In this document: positions 41,771 to 50,522 of the stretch, one piece after another
Layout of the letters: every line of letters starts with the position of its first letter
Position numbering within the stretch: the stretch's first letter is position 1
Assembly: GCA_028276475.1 (NCBI GenBank)
Contig: JAPYWH010000003.1
Location: forward strand, 1-64,000
DNA from: Thermocrinis sp.
GTDB taxonomy: Bacteria; Aquificota; Aquificia; Aquificales; Aquificaceae
Direction: 5' to 3'
Length of the DNA: 64,000 bases
Translations under genes and position numbers: made by a program
The notes under the pieces: generated by a model
The model's input: only the letters and a program-made list of their open reading frames with translations
Database searches by the model: none
Told to the model about the DNA's origin: nothing

Positions 41771-42532
41771 TTAGCCTCCCACAGCCCTGCTGAATTTGAT
41801 TATATACTCCTTTAGGTGGCTTGATAGCAGATAGGATATTAGTGGAAAGAGAAGCACCAAAAGGGCAAAGCCTAAAAACACTTGCATAGGCAGACCAACT
41901 ATAAAGACGTTTATTTGAGGGATAAACCTATTCAGTAGGGCAAGGGTTAGGTTTAAAAGGAGCATGCTCAGAACTATGGGCAGGGAAATTCTAACCGCAA
42001 GGCTAAAGCCCTCATAAAAAAGCTTTAGGAACACATCTGGGTTTATGGAATAGAGGTCAAAGGTTCCCAAGGGCACCTTGCTCAGGCTATTGGCAAGGGA
42101 GAGAAAAACTATTTCTGGACCTCCCACCGAAAGGAAAAAGGATGTAAAAAGTAGCATAAAAAACACAGAAAAAACAGAAGCTTGGGGCTGTTGGGGAAGG
42201 AAAAGGGTGGCAATGGATAAACCCATGTTTATGCCTATGATCTCCCCCGCCATCATAACCGCATCAAAGATAAACCTAAGAAAAAGACCACTGAAAAAAC
42301 CAAAGAGAAACTCCTTTAAAACTGCAAGAAAAAAGTGTCCTGTGGTAGCAAATTCTATAGGTTTTTGGTTTGTGTATAAAAAGAGCATAAAAGAAAGGGC
42401 GGTAGCAAAGAAGACCTTAAAAGTGTTTGGCAACAGTTCTCTGCCAAAGAAGGGCACCATAAAGAGAAAGGAAATAACCCTAACATGAAGCAAAAAGAGG
42501 GTTAAAAGGCTGTTTAGGTCAAGGGAGATCAT
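41771..42532 (-). CDS. fliR: Flagellar export gate protein FliR
   Basis: A 253-aa integral membrane protein with six or more hydrophobic helices; motifs such as RVISFLFMVPFFGRELLPNTFKVFFA and GEIIGINMGLSIATLF are typical. With FliP and FliQ it forms the export gate. Overlaps fliQ by 4 bp. Confidence 0.94.
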   Translation of the reverse strand: MISLDLNSLLTLFLLHVRVISFLFMVPFFGRELLPNTFKVFFATALSFMLFLYTNQKPIEFATTGHFFLAVLKEFLFGFFSGLFLRFIFDAVMMAGEIIGINMGLSIATLFLPQQPQASVFSVFFMLLFTSFFLSVGGPEIVFLSLANSLSKVPLGTFDLYSINPDVFLKLFYEGFSLAVRISLPIVLSMLLLNLTLALLNRFIPQINVFIVGLPMQVFLGFALLVLLFPLISYLLSSHLKEYIIKFSRAVGG

Positions 42533-42798
42533 CGGAGCCAGACGGGAATATTAACTATGAGCTCCTTTGTAAAGTCCAGCAGTTTGTTTAGCATCCACGC
42601 ACCCAAAAGAAGAACGACCACATAGGCCGCTATGAGCTTTGGGATATAGCCGAGGGTCATTTCCTGTATTTGGGTGGCAGATTGAAGAATGCTAACGATA
42701 AGTCCCACAAGGAAGGTAGCCAAAAGGACGGGCGCCGCCAAAATAAAAGCCATCTCAAGCATCTTCTGTCCCATAGAAAGGATCAGGTCTGGGCTCAT
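42529..42798 (-). CDS. fliQ: Flagellar export gate protein FliQ
   Basis: An 89-aa protein with two transmembrane helices and the FliQ pattern (APVLLATFLVGLIVSILQSATQIQEMTLGYIPKLIA). Component of the FliPQR gate. Overlaps fliP and fliR by 4 bp each. Confidence 0.95.
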   Translation of the reverse strand: MSPDLILSMGQKMLEMAFILAAPVLLATFLVGLIVSILQSATQIQEMTLGYIPKLIAAYVVVLLLGAWMLNKLLDFTKELIVNIPVWLR

Positions 42799-43544
42799 TG
42801 GTAGCTCCTTACAAGGGAAAGTATAACAAGTTCCCAGCCGTTAGCCAACACAAAGAGCATGAGTTTAAAGGGCAAGGAGATGATCTGGGGCGGAATCATG
42901 AGGATGCCCATGGCTATAAGTATGGACGCAACCACCAAATCTATGATCAAAAAGGGTAGGTATAGCAGAAAGACTATCTGGAAAGCTACGCTTATTTCGC
43001 TTACCATAAAGGCGGGGATCAGCACGCTAAGGGGAATATCTTTTGGTGATCTGATCTTTTCCCTTTCCTCCTTGCTCATACCAGACACATCCAAAAAGAC
43101 CTTTATGCTCTCCTTTCTTGTATGCTTAGCCATGAACTCCTTTAATATGTCCGAGGTTCTTTCAAAAAACACCTGATCGGTTATTTCCCCCTTGAGCAGA
43201 GGCTGAAGTGCGGTTTGGTTTATGTTTTCAAAAACAGGCTTCATGATAAAAAAGGTCAAAAAGAGGGCAAGGGATACGATCACTTGATTGGGTGGAACGG
43301 TGGGAACACCCAAAGCCTGCCTTATCAAGGATAACACTATAACGATCCTAACAAAGGATGTTGTCATAATCAGAATGGATGGGGCGAGAGATAGAATGGT
43401 CAGGAGGATCAAGAGCCTTATGGAGGTGTCCAGCTGTCCTGTGCCAACCTTTAGCTCTATGTTTGGCAGTATTTGCTCTTGGGCGTAGCCAAAGCCAACT
43501 AATAAAAGACTAAGGGCTAAGGTCTTTATAAACAACATCCGCAC
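42795..43544 (-). CDS. fliP: Flagellar export gate protein FliP
   Basis: A 249-aa protein with an N-terminal signal-like segment, then the FliP core (LTILSLAPSILIMTTSFVRIVIVLSLIRQALGVPTVPPNQVIVSLALFLTFFIM) and the C-terminal FQIVFLLYLPFLIIDLVVASILIAMGI. An alternative start at ATG 43538 (MLFIKTL) is possible. It overlaps fliO by 35 bp. Confidence 0.95.
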   Translation of the reverse strand: MRMLFIKTLALSLLLVGFGYAQEQILPNIELKVGTGQLDTSIRLLILLTILSLAPSILIMTTSFVRIVIVLSLIRQALGVPTVPPNQVIVSLALFLTFFIMKPVFENINQTALQPLLKGEITDQVFFERTSDILKEFMAKHTRKESIKVFLDVSGMSKEEREKIRSPKDIPLSVLIPAFMVSEISVAFQIVFLLYLPFLIIDLVVASILIAMGILMIPPQIISLPFKLMLFVLANGWELVILSLVRSYQ

Positions 43545-43773
43545 CCCTTTCGCTTACAAGGATTAACATATACACCCCCTTTACCTCAAGCTCCACCAAA
43601 AAGGCACCCCTCATGAGGGGAACAATGCTTAAAACCTTCACATTACCGGACCTTCCTTTAAGGCTCAGCCTTGTTAGAAGAGGATGCAGGTATGGAACCA
43701 CCAAGAGTATGAGCACCACCACTATGGCTAAAGATAGCAGAACCTTTAAAAGGCTATAAAAGAGATCCATCAC
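43510..43773 (-). CDS. fliO: FliO-like flagellar assembly protein
   Basis: An 87-aa protein with one transmembrane helix (LLKVLLSLAIVVVLILLVVPYLHPL) and a small beta domain (VLSIVPLMRGAFLVELEVKGVYMLILVSE). FliO proteins are short and poorly conserved; the call rests on this layout and on its position between fliL and fliP. Confidence 0.8.
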   Translation of the reverse strand: MMDLFYSLLKVLLSLAIVVVLILLVVPYLHPLLTRLSLKGRSGNVKVLSIVPLMRGAFLVELEVKGVYMLILVSERGADVVYKDLSP

Positions 43774-44249
43774 GACGTCTGAACTACAAACTCAGTAAAG
43801 TATATGTTTCGGACGCCACCTTCCACCAGAATAATATTGAGCCTTTTTATGAGCTCTAACCTTAAGGCTTCCCTTCCCTCGGGCGTCCTCACAAAATCCG
43901 AGGTCTTGCTACTTATCACATCTATGATGGCATCCTTGATTATGGGCATTCTTTTATCTACCTCCTGTTTTACCTTTTCGTTGGAAAGCTCCAAGGTTAT
44001 GGCTACCCTTGCGTAGGCGTCCGTTCCCTTGTCCGCCAAATTGACGGTGAATACTCCCAAATCTACCATGACTCCCACGTGGGAGGGCGCAACCTTTTCC
44101 TCACCCTCCTTCTTAGGTTTGTTGAGTAGGAAAAAATAGGCACCTCCGCCCGCAACTGCCAAAAGTAATAAAAGGATAGGTATTAGAAACAGGATCTTTC
44201 TTCCTCCCTTTTTCTCTTCTAACTTTTCTTTTTCCTCCGCCATAGCCAA
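43770..44249 (-). CDS. fliL: Flagellar basal-body protein FliL
   Basis: A 159-aa protein with a charged N-terminus, a transmembrane helix (ILFLIPILLLLLAVAGGGAYFFLL), and a periplasmic domain (VDLGVFTVNLADKGTDAYARVAITLELSNEKVKQEV). FliL supports stator function. It heads the fliL-O-P-Q-R-flhB run and is divergent from pmbA with 23 bp between starts. Confidence 0.9.
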   Translation of the reverse strand: MAMAEEKEKLEEKKGGRKILFLIPILLLLLAVAGGGAYFFLLNKPKKEGEEKVAPSHVGVMVDLGVFTVNLADKGTDAYARVAITLELSNEKVKQEVDKRMPIIKDAIIDVISSKTSDFVRTPEGREALRLELIKRLNIILVEGGVRNIYFTEFVVQTS

Positions 44250-44272
44250 AAACTATTATAAAATCTTTCACG

Positions 44273-45595
44273 ATGGGACAATTAAAGAAGTGGATAGAAG
44301 ACTCTTTAAAAGGAGAGTATGAATACGAAGCATACATAGAGAGCACGGAAAAACTTTTGGTGGAAACCTCAAGAGAGAGCTTGGAAAACATTTCCAAGTC
44401 AAAGGAGGTTGGCTTGGGTATAAGGGTCCTAAAGGATTTTAAACAGGGATTTGCATACACTACAGACCTATCCTGGACGGCGGTCTCAAGCTGTGTAAAG
44501 AGGGCAGTGGAATCCTTGGAGCTTACGCCAGAGGATGACGGCTTTGTTCTTAACAAAGGCGAGTTTAAAGGGCAGTTGCAAGCGGATTACGATCACGAGG
44601 GACTTTCTCTGAGTGTGGAGGACAAAGCGGAGTTGCTTATAAACCTTGAAAGACTTGCAAAGGACTTTGACAGAAGGGTAGTGGGTACAAGAAAGACAAG
44701 CCTGAAGGAGTTTAAAGTGGAGGTTCATTGCTTTAACTCTCAGGGTCTTGAATACAGCTACACAACCACCTACTTTTCCTGCCTTACCTCAGCCCTTGCA
44801 GTAGAAAACGGGGAAGAGGCTATATCCTATGAATACAGGAGCGGTAGATATTTAAAGGACATAGACTTTGAAGAGATGGCTAAGGATGTAGTCTTTAAGG
44901 CTACTGCCCAGTTGGGGGCGGTCTCTTACGAAACAAAGGTCATTCCCGTTGTCTTCTTCAGAGACAGTGCGGTATCCCTTTTGGAGGCTTTCAGCCCGAT
45001 GTTCTTGGGGGATGCCCTCGTAAAAAACAAAACCCTGCTAAAGGGCAAAGAAGGACAAGCAATAGGAAGCCCTCTGCTAACAGTGATAGATGACGGGACC
45101 CTAAAAGGGGGTGTGGGTTCTCTGGACTTGGACGCGGAGGGCATTCCATCTAAGAAAAACATAGTAATTGAAAAGGGAATTTTTAGAGGGTTCTTGCACA
45201 GTGTATATACTGCAGTCAAATGCAATGCCAAACCAACGGGTAATTCGGTAAGATACGGCTATAAAAGCTTGCCCACCTCCGGCATAAGGAACCTTTACAT
45301 AGAGAGGGGAACCCACACTCTGGAAGACCTGTTGAGGGCTTACGAGGAGGTCTTTTTGATTTTAGACCTTATGGGTTTGCATACCGCAGACCCCATCTCC
45401 GGAGACTTTTCCCTGGGCGCTTCTGGTATAATTTATAAAAGTGGCAAGAAGGAGAGAGCAGTGAAGGGACTAGTCATAGGAGGGAACATTCAGGAACTTC
45501 TGAAAAATTTAGTGGGAATAGGAGAAGACCTTAGGATGTATGGGCATGTGGGTTCTACATCCTTGCTTATAGAAGCTATAACGGTTGGAGGATAA
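44273..45595 (+). CDS. pmbA: PmbA/TldE-type modulator protein of the TldD family
   Basis: A 440-aa member of the TldD/PmbA family, which forms a metalloprotease complex acting on small peptides. Recognisable stretches: LGIRVLKDFKQGFAYTTDLSWTAV, SLLEAFSPMFLGDALVKNKTLLKGKEGQAIGSPLLTVIDDGTLKGGVGS and SGDFSLGASGIIYKSGK. It lacks the HExxH-type motif of TldD, so it is the non-catalytic partner type; tldD is not in the window. TATAAA at 44257-44262 lies 10 nt before the ATG. Two unknown genes follow on the same strand. Confidence 0.9.
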   Translation: MGQLKKWIEDSLKGEYEYEAYIESTEKLLVETSRESLENISKSKEVGLGIRVLKDFKQGFAYTTDLSWTAVSSCVKRAVESLELTPEDDGFVLNKGEFKGQLQADYDHEGLSLSVEDKAELLINLERLAKDFDRRVVGTRKTSLKEFKVEVHCFNSQGLEYSYTTTYFSCLTSALAVENGEEAISYEYRSGRYLKDIDFEEMAKDVVFKATAQLGAVSYETKVIPVVFFRDSAVSLLEAFSPMFLGDALVKNKTLLKGKEGQAIGSPLLTVIDDGTLKGGVGSLDLDAEGIPSKKNIVIEKGIFRGFLHSVYTAVKCNAKPTGNSVRYGYKSLPTSGIRNLYIERGTHTLEDLLRAYEEVFLILDLMGLHTADPISGDFSLGASGIIYKSGKKERAVKGLVIGGNIQELLKNLVGIGEDLRMYGHVGSTSLLIEAITVGG

Positions 45596-45597
45596 AG

Positions 45598-46215
45598 ATG
45601 AAAATATTTCTGTCTCTTACTTTCATGATATTGGGCTTCTTATTGTTTGGATTGGGAATCTACACATCCTTTGAAATATACGCCATAAAGAAGCAAGAAA
45701 AAATAAACGCAAATTTTGCCAGTTTTATGCTATCAGTGTATGAAGGTAAAGAGCTAAAGAATATAGACTATCCAGACCAAGGATTTTTTATATTTAAACC
45801 TGCCGAAGGAAAGATATACACATATGGTCAGGTATTTCAGAACCCTACGTATGTCAATATGTATTCGTCCTACCACAAAATATTGCCGTCTAAGGCAGAG
45901 GTATATATATACACCAGAAAATACAATTTTGGAGAATATATAGAAGAAATGCTCAAAAACCCAACATCCCTTGGTATATCCTTGGCTGGATTAATACTAT
46001 TTGCAATAGGCATTGTTTATATGCTAATCCCACAAGCCCAGCAGAAAAACACTGAAGTAAAAATAGTTGAAAAAACCTACCCACCGGATTTAGAAAGGAA
46101 GCTAAAGGCTGTTCGGCTGGCTATTGCTACCCACAGGATAATACCAAGGGAAAGTATTGAAGAGGCAAAAAGAATACTTGATAATATATTTAAAGAAATG
46201 GAGGTAAGAAAATGA
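45598..46215 (+). CDS. Unrecognised two-helix membrane protein
   Basis: I do not recognise this 205-aa protein. It has a transmembrane helix at about 4-26 (LSLTFMILGFLLFGLGIYTSF), a stretch of about 95 residues that should be periplasmic and is rich in Tyr, a second helix at about 125-147 (SLGISLAGLILFAIGIVYMLI) and a cytoplasmic helical tail (PPDLERKLKAVRLAIATHRIIPRESIEEAKRIL). It starts 2 bp after pmbA and overlaps the next gene (ATGA), so it is probably the partner of the tandem receiver-like protein. It is visibly more AT-rich than pmbA. Confidence 0.8.
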   Translation: MKIFLSLTFMILGFLLFGLGIYTSFEIYAIKKQEKINANFASFMLSVYEGKELKNIDYPDQGFFIFKPAEGKIYTYGQVFQNPTYVNMYSSYHKILPSKAEVYIYTRKYNFGEYIEEMLKNPTSLGISLAGLILFAIGIVYMLIPQAQQKNTEVKIVEKTYPPDLERKLKAVRLAIATHRIIPRESIEEAKRILDNIFKEMEVRK

Positions 46216-47606
46216 AAGTATTGATGGTTTCCTTTGACAGAAGTTTAGTAGAACAGCTAAAGAATGCCCTCAGTGAATATGAAGTTATGGATGTTAAAAA
46301 TGGGGAGGAGGCCCTTAGTTTGGCAACTCCATATTTTGACGTGATAATTTATGACGCAATATCGGGAGCCCTCTCCGAAGAAGATATAAACAATCTATAT
46401 CTACAGAAATTCAAGGATGCGAAGTTTGTGGTGCTTGTGGATGACCTGTTCCCTATAAATGCTCAAAATCTAAAACCACAAAAAAAGATGCTTATACCAA
46501 GGGAGAGCACCCTTGATCAAATTCTATCTGCTGTTATGGCGCCTGTTCAAGAAACAGAGGAATACCAATTGCCCACCTTAGAGCTTGAAATAGAAACCCA
46601 CAAACAGACTGTGGGAGAAGTAGATGGGGTGATAGAGATAACTCCCTCGCAACAGGAAAGCATACAAAAGCTATTCTTTGAAGAAGAGCTTAAACTTGCA
46701 GAAGCACACCCAGAATCAAAGGAGGAGGTTTCCCAATACATCCCCGAAAGTGCTCATCCACAGAAGAAGGTTGCAGTAGTGTCCTTTGATAGCACCCTGG
46801 CAGATAGTATTACTCCCTTACTATCTGAAAATTTTGAGCCAGTTGTGGTAAGGTCCCTTAGAGACTTGGAAATTCCTTTAAAAGATGTAGATGGAGTTAT
46901 ATTTGATGCGATCTCAGGGCTTGCAGCAAAGAGGAGATTAATGGAATTAGCTAAAGACCATGATATAGCTCAAAAGCCCTTTTTAGTGTTGATAGACGAA
47001 CTGTTTAACATAAACATAGATGATGTTCCGCTCATAAATAAGCACGCAATTTCAAGGGAAGAGAGCCCCAAGAAAATAGTAGAAAAATTTAAAGAAATCT
47101 TCGTTCCTTTGAAGAAAGAAGAAACAACACTTATTCAAATGCTCGGAGAACTACTTGAGAAGCAAGAAGCTGTGCAGGAAAAAGAAAAGGGTGTTGAACC
47201 TGAGGAATTCCTTCAAATCATTAAAAAACTTGAAATGCCTAGGTTAGAGGAAAGCCCATTGCCTATGGAAGAGTTCGCCTTTAAGGAACAAAAGGAAGAA
47301 CCTACCCCAGTCCCACAAATACCTATAGAGGAGGCTATGCCCACGGTAAGCGCTTCGCAACAGAAGACAGAAAGATTGGAAGATGTATTGAAAGGCGTGT
47401 CCTTGGAGGATATTAAGAAGGTGATAGAGGAAACCATTAAAGAGGAAATCAAAAGAGCCTTTGAAGGTTTTAATCCGAGCGACCTTGTTAGGGAACTCCT
47501 CAGGGAGGAACTCAAAAAGGGTATTGAATCAATACCGTTGGAAGGCATAATCAAAGAGATAACCTACGAGGTTCTTCGGGAAAGGCTCAGAGAGCTTATC
47601 ACTTGA
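46212..47606 (+). CDS. Unrecognised protein with two tandem receiver-like domains
   Basis: A 464-aa cytoplasmic protein. Residues about 1-112 and 188-300 are an internal repeat: KVLMVSFDRSLVEQLKNALSE / KVAVVSFDSTLADSITPLLSE, then DVIIYDAISG / DGVIFDAISG, VVLVDDLFPIN / LVLIDELFNIN, and PRESTLDQIL / SREESPKKIV. The layout fits a response-regulator fold with the beta-3 Asp kept but the beta-5 Lys replaced by Arg, so it may be a degenerate or pseudo-receiver. Low-complexity acidic linkers follow, then a C-terminal amphipathic helical module (LEDIKKVIEETIKEEIKRAF ... VRELLREELKK). No output domain is recognised. Confidence 0.8.
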   Translation: MKVLMVSFDRSLVEQLKNALSEYEVMDVKNGEEALSLATPYFDVIIYDAISGALSEEDINNLYLQKFKDAKFVVLVDDLFPINAQNLKPQKKMLIPRESTLDQILSAVMAPVQETEEYQLPTLELEIETHKQTVGEVDGVIEITPSQQESIQKLFFEEELKLAEAHPESKEEVSQYIPESAHPQKKVAVVSFDSTLADSITPLLSENFEPVVVRSLRDLEIPLKDVDGVIFDAISGLAAKRRLMELAKDHDIAQKPFLVLIDELFNINIDDVPLINKHAISREESPKKIVEKFKEIFVPLKKEETTLIQMLGELLEKQEAVQEKEKGVEPEEFLQIIKKLEMPRLEESPLPMEEFAFKEQKEEPTPVPQIPIEEAMPTVSASQQKTERLEDVLKGVSLEDIKKVIEETIKEEIKRAFEGFNPSDLVRELLREELKKGIESIPLEGIIKEITYEVLRERLRELIT

Positions 47607-49338
47607 AAAACATATACTCCTCTTCGTATTGTCCCCAAACGGTGGGAAAGTAATTTTCAAACTTATCTCTGGCTCCCACCATGCTCTTTGGAGTAGCCAA
47701 GAATATGAGAGGTTGCTCTTTGGCTATTATTCTGTATGCTTGCCTGTATAGCTCAATTCTTTCTTCTCTGTTTAGCACGGAAGAAGCCATGTCAAAGAGT
47801 TCATCCACCTCTTTCTCCCAAACTGTAGCTGGTGTTCTTTGCCTTGGGTTCCACATATGCAGGGTGCCCGAAGAGTGCCACACGTTCCTGCCAAAGTGTG
47901 GGTCCAAGGAACCAGTGAGACCTATTATTACAGCCTCCCACTGGTAGGGAGGGGTGGTGAGCCTGCGCACCAGAGCGTTAAAATCTACAGGGTTAAAAAT
48001 TACCTTTATACCCAACTTCTCCAGATCTTCCTTTATCATGTTTCCTATGGCTTGTCTTTCTTTGTTTTCTGCATTGGTGAGGAGGATGATCTCCACGGTG
48101 TTTCCCTCTGGGTCCTCAAGCCAGCCATCCTTATTTCTGTCTGAAAAGCCAAGTTCCTCTAAAAGCTTTCTGGCGGTTTTTAGGTCATAAGGGATTTCTG
48201 GGAACAGTCCCTCGTAATAGTAAGGTCTGTTGGCGGGTGTGATGGGTCCATAAAGGGGCTGTGCCAAACCATTATAGACGAGCAGACTAATTCCAGAGCG
48301 GTCTATTGCCATAGAGATTGCCCTTCTGAATTGGGAGTTTTGGAACCAACGTAGCTTATACTTGGGAATGTCCGCCTGCGGGTTTTGGTTAAAAACAAGG
48401 AAGGTAGTGGATGGAGTAGGTCCCAAGTCAAAAAGGCTGATACCCTTCAAGCGAACTACAGTCATAAGGTCTGTGGGCCTGATGCCATGATAGTCTGCCT
48501 TGCCGGTGGAGAACATGAGCAGGGCTGTGTCTGGGTCTTGGACTATGTATGCTATTTTTCTTTTTATGTATGGTAGCCCTTTGCCCTCTTCGTCCTTTCT
48601 ATAATAGTAGGGGTTTGCCTCATACTCCACCAGCTGTCCTTTTATGTATCTCTTTAGCTTGTAGGGTCCCGTGCCCACGATCTCCTCTGGGTTTGTGCTC
48701 ACATTCCAAGCCTGCATAAAGGTCCCTTCTTTGACAAACTTTTCCAGCTTATGCTTGGGTAAGATGGGACTTGCCAGGATGCCAAGAAAGGGTGCAAAGG
48801 GCTTTGGAAGCCTAAACTCAAGGGTGTATGAGTCTATTGCCCTTACAAAGTTCTCCACATCCCTTTCTTCTCTGAGAACTCCCCTGAGCATGTCTGCAGT
48901 AGAGTTAGGAATGTTTTTGTTGAGATAGACATCCCTGTATGTGAAAACCACATCCTCTGCGGTAAAGGGCTTCCCATCGCTCCACTTAACATCTTTCCTT
49001 AGCTTTACCACATACCTTTTTCCGTCCTCAGAGGCTAAAATGCTTTCTGCCAAGTCAGGCTCATACTCCATAGTTTTTAGGTTCAGCCTTGTTAGCCCAC
49101 TGAAAAGGTCCGAGAGCACTGCGGTGGAGCTTGTCTCTTGGGCAAGGGCGGGGTTCAAGGTCTTTGGATCTCCCAAAAGTATGTAATAGAGAGTTCCCCC
49201 TTCTTTGCCTACCTTTACCTCAAACTTGGATGGGTCCACGTTTTTCATGCTCACCGAGTAAGCCTTCGGAGAAGATAAAAGATGAAAGGGCAAAAAGGCA
49301 AAGAACACAAAGAGAATGGCGTAAAAGACCTCCCTCAT
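47599..49338 (-). CDS. ABC-transporter peptide-type substrate-binding protein
   Basis: A 579-aa periplasmic solute-binding protein of the SBP_bac_5 (DppA/OppA) family. Signal peptide (VFYAILFVFFAFLPFHLLSSPKA), then the family core (TLNPALAQETSSTAVLSDLFSGLTRLN; WSDGKPFTAEDVVFTYRD; GTGPYKLKRYIKGQLVEYEANPYYY). No permease or ATPase genes are adjacent, so it is an orphan here. It overlaps dxr upstream by 4 bp (ATGA) and the convergent receiver-like gene by 8 bp. Confidence 0.92.
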   Translation of the reverse strand: MREVFYAILFVFFAFLPFHLLSSPKAYSVSMKNVDPSKFEVKVGKEGGTLYYILLGDPKTLNPALAQETSSTAVLSDLFSGLTRLNLKTMEYEPDLAESILASEDGKRYVVKLRKDVKWSDGKPFTAEDVVFTYRDVYLNKNIPNSTADMLRGVLREERDVENFVRAIDSYTLEFRLPKPFAPFLGILASPILPKHKLEKFVKEGTFMQAWNVSTNPEEIVGTGPYKLKRYIKGQLVEYEANPYYYRKDEEGKGLPYIKRKIAYIVQDPDTALLMFSTGKADYHGIRPTDLMTVVRLKGISLFDLGPTPSTTFLVFNQNPQADIPKYKLRWFQNSQFRRAISMAIDRSGISLLVYNGLAQPLYGPITPANRPYYYEGLFPEIPYDLKTARKLLEELGFSDRNKDGWLEDPEGNTVEIILLTNAENKERQAIGNMIKEDLEKLGIKVIFNPVDFNALVRRLTTPPYQWEAVIIGLTGSLDPHFGRNVWHSSGTLHMWNPRQRTPATVWEKEVDELFDMASSVLNREERIELYRQAYRIIAKEQPLIFLATPKSMVGARDKFENYFPTVWGQYEEEYMFFK

Positions 49339-50465
49339 AGCACTCTGCCCAACACTTCATCCACCTTTTTGTAGCCCCACTCTACCGCTTGGATGATCTC
49401 CTCTACGGTTTCTGGGTCTCTTATGCTAACAGAAGAGAGCACCTCCTCCACCAATGGGACTATTTTATCAAAGCTTATGCGTTCCTCCAAAAAGAGCTCC
49501 ACCGCCCTCTCGTCCGCACCCAAAAGCACGGGCACATAAACACCTCCCATCCTTGCGACCCATTCACACAGGGACAAAGCCCTGAACTTTTGCCTGTCCA
49601 CCCTTTCAAAAACTATGGGAGAAAGCTCAAAAAGGCTAACCTCTCTGAAGGGATTGTCTCGCCTTTCGGGATAAAAAATGGCGTTCATTATAGGAATTTT
49701 CATGTCGGGCGGAGAAACCTGAAAGAGAAAACTGCCATCTCTTAACTTTATGGCTCCATGCACCAGGCTCTTGGGATGGATCACCACCTCTATAAGGTCT
49801 GGGTCCAAACCAAAAAGTGCCTTAGCCTCCAAAAGTTCTATGCCCTTGTTCATCAAAGTGGCAGAATCTACTGTGATCTTCTGTCCCATCTGCCAGGTGG
49901 GATGATTTAGGGCTTGGGCGGGTTTTACCTTTGAAAGCTCCTCAATGGGCGTGTCCTTGAAGGGACCACCGGAGGCGGTAAGATAGACCTTTTTTATCTC
50001 TTTCCTGTCTGTCATTGAAAGCAGTTGAAAAAGGGCGTTGTGTTCGCTATCCACGGGCACCACATTTTCTGACTTTTCTCTGATTAACCCATCCAAACAG
50101 ACCACAGATTCCTTGTTGCTGGCAAGTAGCATCTTGTTCTTTGAGAGCACAAGAAAGGTAGGCAAAAGCCCATCTATGCCCGAAATGGCGTTCAAAACCC
50201 TTTCAGATTCCTCCACAACAGCCAGCAAACCCTCTTCACCTTTCAAATACACACACTCCCTCGGGAGACTTTCAAGCCAATCCTTTTCGGGCTCCTGATA
50301 GGACACCACATACTTAGGCTTAAACTCCCTTGCCTGATTTAGCAGTTTATCCGATGCCCTCCTTGCCACCAAACCCACCAGTTCAATATCCTGCCTGTAT
50401 GCCCTAACCACATCTAGGGCTTGCGTGCCCACCGAGCCAGTAGAACCTAATATGCTCAGTTTCAT
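49335..50465 (-). CDS. dxr: 1-deoxy-D-xylulose 5-phosphate reductoisomerase
   Basis: Second enzyme of the MEP isoprenoid pathway, converting DXP to MEP with NADPH. Signature segments: MKLSILGSTGSVGTQALDVV, VPVDSEHNALFQLL, TASGGPFKD, HPTWQMGQKITVDSATLMNKGIE. The track begins at 50513, but the family start corresponds to ATG 50465 (or 50468); a TATAAT box lies just before it and inside the longer version. The terpenoid theme recurs in the prenyl synthase at 58.2 kb. Confidence 0.95.
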   Translation of the reverse strand: MKLSILGSTGSVGTQALDVVRAYRQDIELVGLVARRASDKLLNQAREFKPKYVVSYQEPEKDWLESLPRECVYLKGEEGLLAVVEESERVLNAISGIDGLLPTFLVLSKNKMLLASNKESVVCLDGLIREKSENVVPVDSEHNALFQLLSMTDRKEIKKVYLTASGGPFKDTPIEELSKVKPAQALNHPTWQMGQKITVDSATLMNKGIELLEAKALFGLDPDLIEVVIHPKSLVHGAIKLRDGSFLFQVSPPDMKIPIMNAIFYPERRDNPFREVSLFELSPIVFERVDRQKFRALSLCEWVARMGGVYVPVLLGADERAVELFLEERISFDKIVPLVEEVLSSVSIRDPETVEEIIQAVEWGYKKVDEVLGRVL

Positions 50466-50478
50466 CATTGGGATATTA

Positions 50479-50506
50479 ATTATACGAGCTTCCTTTAACT
50501 CCACAA
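50479..50506 (-). promoter_or_regulatory. Promoter of dxr and the substrate-binding protein gene
   Basis: On the minus strand TATAAT (50484-50479) lies 10-13 nt before the dxr ATG pair, with a weak -35 (TTGTGG) about 16 bp upstream. No Shine-Dalgarno sequence lies between the -10 and the start codon. Confidence 0.5.
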
Positions 50507-50522
50507 GGTTCATCAGGAACCT

